This document shows, one piece after another, positions 50,793 to 59,454 of a DNA stretch of 64,000 nt. Numbering within the stretch: the first letter of the stretch is position 1; each line of letters starts with the position of its first letter. Location: positions 1 to 64,000 of the forward strand of contig QFQF01000015.1 in assembly GCA_003248935.1 (NCBI GenBank), written 5' to 3'. This DNA is from Sphingobium sp. (GTDB lineage Bacteria; Pseudomonadota; Alphaproteobacteria; Sphingomonadales; Sphingomonadaceae). The translations under genes were made by a program, and so were the position numbers. Under the pieces are notes generated by a model, which was not told where the DNA came from, did no database searches, and worked only from the letters and a program-made list of their open reading frames with translations.

Positions 50793-51305
50793 TTACGAGC
50801 TGTAGTTAGCAGACCCGCCGCCGACGCTGACGATCGGTGTCGAGTAGAAGCGGATGCCCGATCCGCCGCTGCCGACGGAACCCGACCCGGTGCCGATCGC
50901 GCCGGTGCCGACGCGAAGCTTTTTCTTCTTCAGCAACGCGAGGCGGATGTTGGCGATCGCCTGTTTCAGGTTCGGCGTTGCCTGATCGCTCGCGGACACG
51001 GATGAGAGGGCGCTGTTGATCACCTCGCCGCTCGCGTCTTCCTGGCTGAGGACGAACATGACCGACGCCTCAAGATCCTCGGTGGAGGCGGTCTGGGGCA
51101 GTGCGCCGACTTCGCCCCAGATCCGGTTTGCCAGCGCCTCGATGGCCTTGGCCGGGTCGTTCGCGTCGGTGAGGGCCGGTACGCCAGGGCTGGTCGAGCC
51201 CAGCGCGATAACCGGAGCGCCGAGCGCGACGGCCGCCGCGATGCCAATGGCGATCGGCTTGCGATAGACCGTGCGGCCGAACGCCGAAACGTTAATGAGC
51301 TTCAC
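50793..51305 (-). CDS. Small secreted protein with Gly/Ser-rich tail
   Basis: I do not recognise this 170-residue protein. It begins with a signal peptide (IAIGIAAAVALGAPVIALGS) and has a helical middle (DLEASVMFVLSQEDASGEVINSALSSV). It ends in a basic patch (LLKKKKLRVGTG) and a Gly/Ser-rich tail (GAIGTGSGSVGSGGSG). The GTG at 51305 fits the signal peptide with GGGGGC upstream; an in-frame GTG at 51326 is possible. It lies between the BY-kinase and a LapG-like protease, all on the minus strand. Confidence 0.65.
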   Translation of the reverse strand: MKLINVSAFGRTVYRKPIAIGIAAAVALGAPVIALGSTSPGVPALTDANDPAKAIEALANRIWGEVGALPQTASTEDLEASVMFVLSQEDASGEVINSALSSVSASDQATPNLKQAIANIRLALLKKKKLRVGTGAIGTGSGSVGSGGSGIRFYSTPIVSVGGGSANYSS

Positions 51306-51467
51306 TGATATAGCCCCCGAAACCACCTAAAAGCTGCAAAAGTCCTAAACGAGAACAGTTAATAATTCTCTAACAAAAGCATAGCGATAGCGCGTTTGCG
51401 GGGCAACTATGACATATTTGCATCATGTGCCGTTTTGGGGATGGGGCATACACGACCGCTATGTTGG

Positions 51468-52076
51468 TCAGGATCGCGCGACGCGATACCAGATGTGGGG
51501 ATCGCCGGGCTTTTGCACGCGCAGCCAGCTATACGGCGCCTCTTGCCAGGGGGCGAGGCGGCCGGTCAGGCTGTCCAGCACGTAGTCACCGCGATCCGTG
51601 CGCGCCACAAGGACGGTATGCAGGCCGAATTCCCGCCGGTAGACGACGGCGAAGAACAGATCGGACGGCGGAAAACCCCTTTCGATCAGCCGTTCGCGCT
51701 TCTCCAGCGCCAGATCTTCGCAGTCACCCGCCGCCCCGGCGCGCTTGCCGGGGCGCTGCCACCGCTCGTCGGTGCCGAACAGGTCATAGTCGGTCCGTTG
51801 AAGTACGGAGCCGTTCACATCGCCGTTAACAAAGGCGAGCATGTGCCGCTGCTTCTTTTCGGGTGTTGCCACATCGGGCGGTGCGGATGTGCTGCACAGG
51901 GTGGGTTCGCGCTGGCACATCTGGACGAAGCCGGTCGGCGCGTCGGCCTCCTCTCCCATCGGAATGTAAGGAGCGGGCGGCGCGGCAAGCGCCGTACCAG
52001 GCAAAGAAAGGATGGATAGAGCGAGGAAGGCCAATTCCCCGCACAGGCGCAAGCGTCCCACAGCGGTCTCCGTCAT
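51468..52076 (-). CDS. Transglutaminase-like cysteine protease (BTLCP/LapG-like)
   Basis: The 202-residue product has a signal peptide (LAFLALSILSLPGTALAA) and the BTLCP catalytic triad: Cys119 in AGDCEDLALEK, His153 in GLHTVLV and Asp168 in YVLDSL. LapG, the best known member, cuts the adhesin LapA in the periplasm under cyclic-di-GMP control. No LapD or large adhesin gene is in the window, so the target is unknown. Its place among surface-polysaccharide genes suggests a role in attachment. Confidence 0.85.
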   Translation of the reverse strand: MTETAVGRLRLCGELAFLALSILSLPGTALAAPPAPYIPMGEEADAPTGFVQMCQREPTLCSTSAPPDVATPEKKQRHMLAFVNGDVNGSVLQRTDYDLFGTDERWQRPGKRAGAAGDCEDLALEKRERLIERGFPPSDLFFAVVYRREFGLHTVLVARTDRGDYVLDSLTGRLAPWQEAPYSWLRVQKPGDPHIWYRVARS

Positions 52077-52264
52077 CCCCGGAGACGTTCTGCACCAATC
52101 GGTTTAGTGTGAGGTGCACATGCGTGCCTAGCGCGATCTTAACCATGCGATCATGTTTCGCGTCTATACATGGCGGCATGAGTGAAGAATGCGCCGAAAT
52201 GAAGGCCGGAGCCGTCGTTAATGCGCTTCCATTTGTCGCTTTCTTCTGCCACGAAACCTTATGA

Positions 52265-53380
52265 ATGCACACGCGCGGCGCCTCCGATAATCCCAGACCG
52301 ATACTGTCGGGAATTCAATTACTTCGCGGGCTATCGGCTGTGCTGGTGGTTGCGGCGCACGCGAACCTGATGATGGGCAACCCGAAAAATTTCGGGGTCA
52401 GCCCTTTCCCCTTGCGGGACGCTGGCATGTTCGGGGTTGCTGTCTTCTTCGTCATCAGCGGTTTCATCATCGGCATGGTGTCGCTCGACACAGAATGGCG
52501 TCCGCGCCTGTCGAAGGGTGATTATGCCTGGCGCCGCTTCGTGCGGATCGTGCCGTTCCTGTGGCTGAGCGTGATCGGCTATAATATTCTGAGTTCCGTC
52601 GGCACCGGTGAGGTTGAATGGCTTCCGTTTCTGCGGGCCATGACGCTCTGGCCGATCGGCGAGTTGAAACCCAATGTGGTCTGGTCCCTCCAGCACGAGA
52701 TGATCTTCTACATCCTGTTTGCGCTGGCGATGCTGGGCACGCGCATCCGGCTGTGGATACTGGCGCTCTGGTTCGTCGCGCCGCTCGTATATGGCGGTGC
52801 GATCGCGCTGTTCGGTCACGCGGCGATCCCCGCCAATACGGCGGTGGCGGAGCTCTTCCGCGTGGTCCTGCTGGGCGGGTTCAGTGGAGCGAACGTGCAG
52901 TTCGGCGCCGGCTTCATCCTGGGACTGGTCTGGCTTCGCTCGCCTGCTTTGTCGCGCATGCGTTTGCCGGGCGGGCTCGTGATCGCGACGATCCTGATCG
53001 CTCTGGCCACGGTGATAGTCGAGATCATGGCGTTCCCGATCGCCGGCTTCGGACGCATGATCGTCTGGTCGGCGATGGCGATGGTCATCGTCGCCGTCGG
53101 GATGCTGGTACGTGACGAGAAGGGGCCGCTCCAGACGATCGGCATGGTCCTGGGGAATGCCTCGTTCTCGATCTATCTGGTGCACAATGCGGTGCTGCTG
53201 ATCCTCTTCAAGGCGGCATTGTGGATGCCGGATGCCCTGCCGCTATCCTTGCTGTTCTTCTTTTTCTTCGGCGTCGCGACGCTGGCCGGTGTCGTCGTCC
53301 ACTATCTGGTGGAAGCGCCGTTGATCAGCCTGCTGTCTCACGGACAGCCCTTGTTTCCCTGGCAGAGGCGGACGGCCTGA
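52265..53380 (+). CDS. Acyltransferase-3 family membrane protein
   Basis: The 371-residue product has about 10 membrane helices and the family motif LLRGLSAVLVVAAHAN with GVAVFFVISGFIIG. Such proteins put acetyl or other acyl groups on surface sugars (OafA, ExoZ). Its 3' end overlaps the convergent acyltransferase gene by 56 bases. The ATG at 52265 starts right after a 188-base gap that separates it from the LapG-like gene. Acyl donor and target are unknown. Confidence 0.85.
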   Translation: MHTRGASDNPRPILSGIQLLRGLSAVLVVAAHANLMMGNPKNFGVSPFPLRDAGMFGVAVFFVISGFIIGMVSLDTEWRPRLSKGDYAWRRFVRIVPFLWLSVIGYNILSSVGTGEVEWLPFLRAMTLWPIGELKPNVVWSLQHEMIFYILFALAMLGTRIRLWILALWFVAPLVYGGAIALFGHAAIPANTAVAELFRVVLLGGFSGANVQFGAGFILGLVWLRSPALSRMRLPGGLVIATILIALATVIVEIMAFPIAGFGRMIVWSAMAMVIVAVGMLVRDEKGPLQTIGMVLGNASFSIYLVHNAVLLILFKAALWMPDALPLSLLFFFFFGVATLAGVVVHYLVEAPLISLLSHGQPLFPWQRRTA

Positions 53381-54434
53381 GCCGCCGCCTGCCGAGCAGG
53401 CTGTTGATCTGTGCCTCGACCAGGCGATAGACGAGCAGGCCGATCGCCACGCCGGCGACCGCCGACAGCGCCATCATCGGAAACAGCATGAATGCCGGCA
53501 GCTTGCGGGCGAGCGCCGTGACGATGCCGACAGCGAACATGTGGAACAGATATATCGAGTAGCTGGCGTCGCCGATCAGGATGGCGAAACGCGGCGGTGT
53601 GCGGCCGCGCCCGTCGACATAGGCGATCAGTGCGTCGAGATGCACGGCGCAGGCGGCGATCAGCGCGATCTGGGTCAGCGGGTTCTGCTGTACCGCGCGA
53701 TAATGATAGCCGATGAAGCCGATGACGATCAGGCTGGCCAGCAGCAGTGCCGGGCGCATCATGGCCGGCATGCGGAGCGGCCCCGACAGGGCGCGCGTCC
53801 CCATCCACATGCCCGCGATGAAGCCGAGGATATCGACCTGGGTATAGAATCGGGGGATGGCGGCGGTGAACGGCACCAGCAAGCCGACGCCGAACAGGCC
53901 GACGAACAGCACGGTCAGAACGGTCGCACGCTGCCGGACCTGCAAGGCGAAGCAGGCCGCGAACAGCAGATAGAAGAACATCTCGTAGTTGAGCGTCCAG
54001 CCCAGGCGGAAGAACGGCCAGATGAAACCGGTGCCGTTAGGCATGTAGGCCGGGATGAACAGCAGCGACTGGATGATGTGCAGCGGGTCGAACGTCGTGT
54101 TCCTGAACGCAGCGGGTGCCGCGATGGTCGCCAGCGCCAGCACAAGGTTCGCGAAATAGTAAATGGGGACGATCCGGCGAATCCGGCGATCGACGAACCG
54201 GCGCGGATCGAAGGCGCCGGGGCCTGTCGTCACCACCATGATATAGCCGCTGATCAGGAAGAAGAGCGTCACGCCATAGCGGGCGAAGAGGTGAAATCCG
54301 GCGGGCGCCCCGGCATAGGGGTGCGCGACCGCGTGTGTGATCACCACCGACAAGGCAGCCACCGCGCGGCCCAGTTGCAGGCCCAGCAGCTTGTCTCTTA
54401 CAGGGGTGGCGCCGCCGGGCGCCGTCTGGGTCAT
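53325..54434 (-). CDS. Acyltransferase-3 family membrane protein
   Basis: The 369-residue product has the motifs LGLQLGRAVAALSVVITHAV and GVTLFFLISGYIMVV, with about 10 helices and the end IGLLVYRLVEAQINSLL. The ATG at 54434 overlaps the stop of the upstream PssE-like gene (ATGA), so it is coupled to the PssD/PssE pair; an ATG at 54455 is less likely. Coupling suggests it acylates the product of that transferase. Confidence 0.85.
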   Translation of the reverse strand: MTQTAPGGATPVRDKLLGLQLGRAVAALSVVITHAVAHPYAGAPAGFHLFARYGVTLFFLISGYIMVVTTGPGAFDPRRFVDRRIRRIVPIYYFANLVLALATIAAPAAFRNTTFDPLHIIQSLLFIPAYMPNGTGFIWPFFRLGWTLNYEMFFYLLFAACFALQVRQRATVLTVLFVGLFGVGLLVPFTAAIPRFYTQVDILGFIAGMWMGTRALSGPLRMPAMMRPALLLASLIVIGFIGYHYRAVQQNPLTQIALIAACAVHLDALIAYVDGRGRTPPRFAILIGDASYSIYLFHMFAVGIVTALARKLPAFMLFPMMALSAVAGVAIGLLVYRLVEAQINSLLGRRRLRPSASARETRAVRETAG

Positions 54435-54949
54435 CGTGCCCCGAAATGCAGCCACTGCCGCCGTGAAGGTGGCGTGCCGTCGATGAATGCACGCAGCTTG
54501 CCCGTGAATTTCTCCGGCGCCTTGTCGGAGACGGTCGACGCGCCTTCCAGCGATCCGATGTCCTCCAGCCGGGCCAGCAGTTCGGTCTCGTTCATCGCGA
54601 CATAGACGCCGGGCGTGTCGAGGAAACGCTGCGCCGTGGCGAGCTGATGGCCGTTGCGGTGCTCCCCCCGTTCATGGTCGCGCGGCATGATGATGATCGG
54701 CGTGCCATATTCCATCGCCGTGACGATCGACCCCATGCCCGCATGTGCGATCATCAGCCGAGCCTCCCCCTGCAACCGGCGGAACTCGTCCGGCGAGAGG
54801 AACTGGAAGCATTTCATCCGCCGCGCGGTATATTCGGAGGGGCCGATCTGCGCGACGATGTCGGTCCTGTCCGCGCTGTCCGCCCAGTCATCGACTGTCT
54901 TGACGAGGCGGTCGAACGGAAGCTGCGTCCCAACGGACAGAAGGATCAT
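54431..54949 (-). CDS. Alg13/PssE-like catalytic half of a glycosyltransferase (GT28)
   Basis: The 172-residue product has the Alg13-type start MILLSVGTQLPFDRLVKTVDDW and the nucleotide-sugar binding block HAGMGSIVTAMEYGTPIIIMPR. It needs a membrane partner, here the gene just upstream. In rhizobial succinoglycan-like systems the PssD/PssE pair adds glucuronic acid to glucose-PP-undecaprenol, and in sphingan producers a single protein does this. The sugar here is an inference. Confidence 0.85.
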   Translation of the reverse strand: MILLSVGTQLPFDRLVKTVDDWADSADRTDIVAQIGPSEYTARRMKCFQFLSPDEFRRLQGEARLMIAHAGMGSIVTAMEYGTPIIIMPRDHERGEHRNGHQLATAQRFLDTPGVYVAMNETELLARLEDIGSLEGASTVSDKAPEKFTGKLRAFIDGTPPSRRQWLHFGAR

Positions 54950-55449
54950 ATTACCTTACCGTAGAATTGCAGGCCCGGGTGCAGCTCGGTCAGATGCTCC
55001 CACTGCGTGAGCCACAGGTCGGAACACCGTCGCGCGAGGCGACCCGACATCGACAGATGGTCGGCATTGGCGATGCTGTCTATCCAGATCGTCCGGGCGC
55101 CCAGCAGCTTGCCGATCTGGAGCGCCATATAACCGGGGGCGGCGCCGGTCGTGATCAGCACGTCGGGCCGGAAACGCAGGATGATGAACGCCATCTGCAG
55201 GGCGGATTTCAGCAGCCGGAACGGTTCCGAACGGGATGCGTCGGCGATCCACTTCACCGGCCGCGTACCCGACGGCGCCTCGGCCCCGGGGAGCGTCGTG
55301 ATATATTGCGTATCATAGGGTTCGAACGCGGGGCTCAGCCGGCGCAGTTGCACCCAATGGCCACCCGCCGAAGCGATGGCGATCAGCTTTTTGCGCGGCT
55401 TTCCGCCGGATTCTGCGCGTGTGGCACCCATTGCTATTGCATCGCACAA
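54946..55449 (-). CDS. Alg14/PssD-like membrane half of a glycosyltransferase
   Basis: The 167-residue product has the Alg14 start KKLIAIASAGGHWVQLRRL and DVLITTGAAPGYMALQIGKLLGARTIWIDSIA. It anchors and completes the PssE-like partner at 54431-54949, which it overlaps (ATGA). ATG 55449 is used; 55431 (MGATRA) is also possible. It starts a three-gene minus-strand unit with pssE and an acyltransferase. Confidence 0.85.
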   Translation of the reverse strand: MCDAIAMGATRAESGGKPRKKLIAIASAGGHWVQLRRLSPAFEPYDTQYITTLPGAEAPSGTRPVKWIADASRSEPFRLLKSALQMAFIILRFRPDVLITTGAAPGYMALQIGKLLGARTIWIDSIANADHLSMSGRLARRCSDLWLTQWEHLTELHPGLQFYGKVI

Positions 55450-55793
55450 TGCCAGCGGCGTTTCAATGACGTCTCGATACGTTCCATGTCGTTAAGCTTA
55501 ATGAATTCCTTTGGTTATTCGAATCAGCTCAGACCTGGTCCGTGGGGCATGATCGCCGAAAAACCCGTGCCGTACAGTCAAACGCCGGTCGGCGCCGCCT
55601 CTATCGCACTCCATTGCAGGGGCCGCCGCAAGTCCCGCGATCACCGCGCCGTCTCGCTATGAGACAATCCGTGCCAAAGTGACGACAGGCGACAACTGTC
55701 TCAACTTGTAAGGAATTGTGCGTTGCACAAGCCATTTCTACGGGGCAGATTGCGATCTGGAAACGATCCAAGCCACAGGTCCGGGACGATTTA
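55450..55793. other. Divergent promoter region between pssD-like and GT4 genes
   Basis: This 344-base gap separates divergent polysaccharide genes and must hold promoters for both. It contains an AT-rich patch with a 10-base palindrome TTAAGCTTAA (55492-55501). No RNA gene or clear operator was seen. Confidence 0.4.
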
Positions 55794-56975
55794 ATGGAAG
55801 CTAGCAGTGATCTGGAGCGGCCGCCGCATGCGGCGCGATCTGCGGCGCCTCCCGCCAACGGTGCGGCGGCCCGGCGGCCGATGATCTTTCTGGTCTCGCA
55901 TTCGTCGGCGGGCGGGGCGCAGCAGATCTGGTCGAACCTTGCCGAGGGTTTCCATGAACGGGGGGAGGATGTCCAGTTGATGGCGCTTTATCCGTTCCGC
56001 TCGACGGTGCGCGAAACGCCGCCTGACCTGCCCTGGACCTATGTCGTCGACAAGCGGCCGACGACGCCGTTCGCTATCATTGGGATGATCCGCGCCCTGA
56101 TCACGCGACTGAAGGCCGCGGGTGACGTGACCGTATTCACCGCGATGCCGGCGGCCAATGTCCTGGCGCCGGTAGCCGCGAAGCTGGCGGGTGGGCGCGC
56201 CAGGGTGGTGATTTCCCACCACACGCCGGTCGACACCTACAATCCGGTCCTTAATCGCATCGATTCGGTCGCCGGGGCGCTTTCCACCACGACGGCGGTG
56301 GTGAGTGTGTCGGAGGCAGTATCCGATTCCTGCGCCGCAAAGCCGGCGGGCTATCGTGCGAAGCGCAAGACGATCTACAACGCCCTGCCGCCGAAGATCG
56401 AGACCCTGTTGAAGGCGCTGGCCGACCGCTATGCCCCGCGCGTCGCCCGTGGGCGGAAGGTGGTCGCGACAGGCAGGCTCGCGCCGCAGAAGAACTATGC
56501 GCTGCTGGTCGAGGCGGCCCGGCATATGCCCGATGTTACCGTCGATATCGCGGGCAACGGGCCGCTGGAGGCGGAGTTGAAGGCCTTGGCGCGGGACAAG
56601 GGCGTCGACGATCGCGTGCATTTCCTCGGCCACATGCCGCGCGAGGAGGCGATGGAGGTGCTGGCGGCGGGTGACGTGTTCGCGCAGGTCAGCCTGTTCG
56701 AGGGGCACAGCCTGGGCCTGATCGAGGCGGCGAAGCTTGGCCTGCCGCTGGTCGTGTCCGACGTGCCGGTGCAGATCGAGGGAATCACGGCGCGCGACGG
56801 CACGCGGTGCGGCATCGCGGTCGCGCCGGACGATGCGGAGGGGCTGGCCCGGGAGATTCGTCGCTTGCTCGACGACCCGGTCCATTATGCGGAGTGGGCG
56901 GGGCGCGCGAAGCGGCTGGGCGAGGAGGCCACCTATTCGGCGATGCTGGACGCCTATGCGGAGCTTGTCGCCTGA
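55794..56975 (+). CDS. GT4-family glycosyltransferase
   Basis: The 393-residue product is a retaining GT4/GT-B enzyme: GGAQQIWSNLAEGF near the N-terminus, VVATGRLAPQKNYALLVEAAR for the second Rossmann fold, and the EX7E-like FEGHSLGLIEAAKLGLPLVVSDV. The first 25 residues are an Ala/Pro-rich extension. ATG 55794 is preferred over the upstream frame. The next gene starts two bases after its stop. The sugar specificity cannot be read. Confidence 0.87.
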   Translation: MEASSDLERPPHAARSAAPPANGAAARRPMIFLVSHSSAGGAQQIWSNLAEGFHERGEDVQLMALYPFRSTVRETPPDLPWTYVVDKRPTTPFAIIGMIRALITRLKAAGDVTVFTAMPAANVLAPVAAKLAGGRARVVISHHTPVDTYNPVLNRIDSVAGALSTTTAVVSVSEAVSDSCAAKPAGYRAKRKTIYNALPPKIETLLKALADRYAPRVARGRKVVATGRLAPQKNYALLVEAARHMPDVTVDIAGNGPLEAELKALARDKGVDDRVHFLGHMPREEAMEVLAAGDVFAQVSLFEGHSLGLIEAAKLGLPLVVSDVPVQIEGITARDGTRCGIAVAPDDAEGLAREIRRLLDDPVHYAEWAGRAKRLGEEATYSAMLDAYAELVA

Positions 56976-56977
56976 TC

Positions 56978-58084
56978 ATGGCTTCCGGCACGGCTCTGGC
57001 CGCATCGACACCGACACTTCGATCGTTGCAGGTGATGCGCGGCCTCGCGGCGGTCGCCGTTGCTTTCTATCACACCCACCTGATCCTGGGTCAGCATGAC
57101 AGGTCGGCGTCCGGCCTGCTGGCGGCGGTCACGACGCGCGGCTGGCTGGGCGTCAACTTCTTCTTCGTGTTGAGCGGCTTCATCATCATGTACGCGCATG
57201 CGCGCGACATCGGGCGGCCCGCGCGCGCCGGACGCTATATCTGGCGGCGCTTCTCGCGCGTCTACCCCGTCTACTGGCTGTTCCTGTCCGCCTATATCGG
57301 TGCGGCCGCGCTGGGCCTTGGCAATCCCGATTTCGCCTGGGATCCGCTCAACCTCACCTCGGCCTATCTGCTGGTCCAGCTCAAGCCGATCGTCAGCCTG
57401 CCGTTGCAGGTCGCCTGGACGCTGTTCTGCGAGGTCAGCTTCTACATCGCGTTCCTGTTCCTGATCCTCAACCGCGCCGTCGGGATCGGCGTCATTTTGC
57501 TGTGGGTCGCAGCGATCGTGGCTGTGGGGCCGATCGGTGGCGTGCGGGAACCCGGCTGGTTCATCCACAGCTGGAACCTCTATTTCCTTGCGGGCATGGC
57601 GGCCTATGCCGGGTTCCGGCGGCTGGACGGACGGCATGGCGTGCCGCTGCTTGGCCTTGGCGTCGCGTTGCTGGTGCTGTGCCTCGGTCTCGGCCTTGTC
57701 GATCCGCGCATCGCCACGGCGATGCGGGTGCCAGGACGGTTGCTGCTGCTGGCGGTGCCTTTCACCTTCATCCTGCTGGGCGCGGCGCTGGCGGAGCAGC
57801 ATCACGGCTGGCGCTATCCGCGCTGGCTGTTGCTGCTGGGCGACGCATCCTACGCGGTGTACCTCGTCCATTCCGCTGTCATCTCGCTCGTCGCCGCAAA
57901 GGCGGTCGGCGTGTTTGCCCCGCTTCCGCCGGTGCTGCTCTATCTGTTGCTGGGTGGCCTGGGCATCGTTGCAGGCGTTCTGGCGCACTTGATGGTCGAA
58001 CGGCCGCTGCTCGCTTGGCTGCGGCATGTCGATTCGGTGAAGAAACGAAACGCCCCCTTGCCTGGCGGCGAGAGGACGGTGTGA
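56978..58084 (+). CDS. Acyltransferase-3 family membrane protein
   Basis: The 368-residue product has LQVMRGLAAVAVAFYHTHL and GWLGVNFFFVLSGFIIMYAHARD, then about 10 helices and a C-terminal VERPLLAWL. It is closest in style to ExoZ-type acetyltransferases. It follows the GT4 gene and overlaps the next start by one base, placing it firmly in the polysaccharide operon. Confidence 0.87.
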   Translation: MASGTALAASTPTLRSLQVMRGLAAVAVAFYHTHLILGQHDRSASGLLAAVTTRGWLGVNFFFVLSGFIIMYAHARDIGRPARAGRYIWRRFSRVYPVYWLFLSAYIGAAALGLGNPDFAWDPLNLTSAYLLVQLKPIVSLPLQVAWTLFCEVSFYIAFLFLILNRAVGIGVILLWVAAIVAVGPIGGVREPGWFIHSWNLYFLAGMAAYAGFRRLDGRHGVPLLGLGVALLVLCLGLGLVDPRIATAMRVPGRLLLLAVPFTFILLGAALAEQHHGWRYPRWLLLLGDASYAVYLVHSAVISLVAAKAVGVFAPLPPVLLYLLLGGLGIVAGVLAHLMVERPLLAWLRHVDSVKKRNAPLPGGERTV

Positions 58085-59454
58085 TGCGGGTTCAGTCCCT
58101 CACTTCGATGACGCTCAGCACGCTGCGCCAGCGTGCCTTCATGTTTGTGCTGTTCGCGCTGTTCTATATGGTCATCATCGGCCTCGAGCCGCTGTCGGAG
58201 AAGGTGAAGACCATTCCGGCAACCGGCGAAGGCGATATTTCACGGCAGTTGTGCTACAGCCTCATCTTCTTGGTGGCGCTGGTCGCGACGCAGCCGATCC
58301 CGCATTTCCGCAGGATGCTGACCCTGCCATTCGGTATCACGATGGCGCTCGCCTGGTGCTGGCTCTCCATCACCTGGTCGATCGCGCCGAGCGTGGGCAT
58401 GCGCCGCCTGGTCCTTACCACCATCATTATCTTCTCCGTCTTCCGCGCGGTCGAGGAGATCGGTTACCAGCGGTCGACGGCGATCATGCGGGTCGTGCTG
58501 GGGCTGACCTTGGTCCTCAATTACGTCTCGATCTTCGTCACGCCCGCGGCGATCCACCACACGGTCGAGGTTGGCGACAATACGCTGGTCGGCGCGTGGC
58601 GCGGCGTGCTGCCGCAGAAGAATTTCGCCGGTGCGGTCTGTGCGCTCACCATCCTCGCCTTCTTCTTCGACGCGCGCCGGATCAACCTGGCGCTGCGGGC
58701 CGTGATCATCGCGGGGACTGCGTTCTTCCTCTGGAAGACCCAGTCGAAGACGTCGATCGGCATCCTGTTCGTCGGCATTGCGGTCGGCGGGGCCTATATG
58801 CGGCTGAACCCCGCCTATCGGGCGCTCGTGATCCCGGCACTGGCGATCGCCGGTTCGCTTGTCACTTTGTATGTGGAAATGAACTGGGAAACGCTGACCG
58901 CGCCGCTGCGGCAGCCCGACGCACTGACCGGCCGTATCCAGATATGGCCGCCGCTCTGGGCCTTTTCGCTGGACCACTGGTTTGGCGGCGCGGGCTACGG
59001 CTCATTCTGGAACATCGGGCCGAACAGCCCGATCTACGAATATGCCCGAGGCTGGGTCGCGGGCCTTGCGAGCGGACATAACGGCTATCTCGACATGCTG
59101 ACGCAGGTCGGTTTCCCGGGCCTCATTCTCATCGTGCTGGGCGTCGTCGTCTTCCCGCTGTTCCGCCTGCTGTTCAGTGCCACGGCGCCGCGCGCGCAGG
59201 GTGGGATGCTGATTGCGATGCTGATCTTCTGCACGGGTCAGAACCTCACCGAATCCAGCCTGTTCGACCGTGACATGATCGTGCAGCTTTTCATGATGTA
59301 TATCGTCGCGATGATCGGGCAGGTCGTGCGCACGCCCGCGCGACCGCCGCGTCGCCGGCCTGTGCCGCCGCGCCCTGTCCACAGGCCGCCTTTCCCCTCC
59401 CCCGGACCCTTGCCCGCCGGCGCAATGGCCATTCCCAATCGCGGAGACCGTTGA
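58084..59454 (+). CDS. O-antigen ligase-like polymerase (paralogue 1)
   Basis: The 456-residue product has about 12 helices and the family blocks WCWLSITWSIAPSVGMRRLVLT, AWRGVLPQKNFAGAVCALTIL and GGAGYGSFWNIG...GLASGHNGYLDMLTQVGFPGL. The C-terminus is a Pro/Arg-rich tail of about 40 residues. These blocks are shared almost word for word with the protein at 60152-61480, so the two are paralogues. It resembles ExoQ-like polymerases. ATG 58084 overlaps the previous stop. Confidence 0.87.
   Translation: MRVQSLTSMTLSTLRQRAFMFVLFALFYMVIIGLEPLSEKVKTIPATGEGDISRQLCYSLIFLVALVATQPIPHFRRMLTLPFGITMALAWCWLSITWSIAPSVGMRRLVLTTIIIFSVFRAVEEIGYQRSTAIMRVVLGLTLVLNYVSIFVTPAAIHHTVEVGDNTLVGAWRGVLPQKNFAGAVCALTILAFFFDARRINLALRAVIIAGTAFFLWKTQSKTSIGILFVGIAVGGAYMRLNPAYRALVIPALAIAGSLVTLYVEMNWETLTAPLRQPDALTGRIQIWPPLWAFSLDHWFGGAGYGSFWNIGPNSPIYEYARGWVAGLASGHNGYLDMLTQVGFPGLILIVLGVVVFPLFRLLFSATAPRAQGGMLIAMLIFCTGQNLTESSLFDRDMIVQLFMMYIVAMIGQVVRTPARPPRRRPVPPRPVHRPPFPSPGPLPAGAMAIPNRGDR

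Noticed and set aside
55450..55793. Small open frames in the gap before the GT4 gene
   Set aside because: None has a ribosome-binding site or a recognisable product; they read through opposite-strand coding or promoter sequence.
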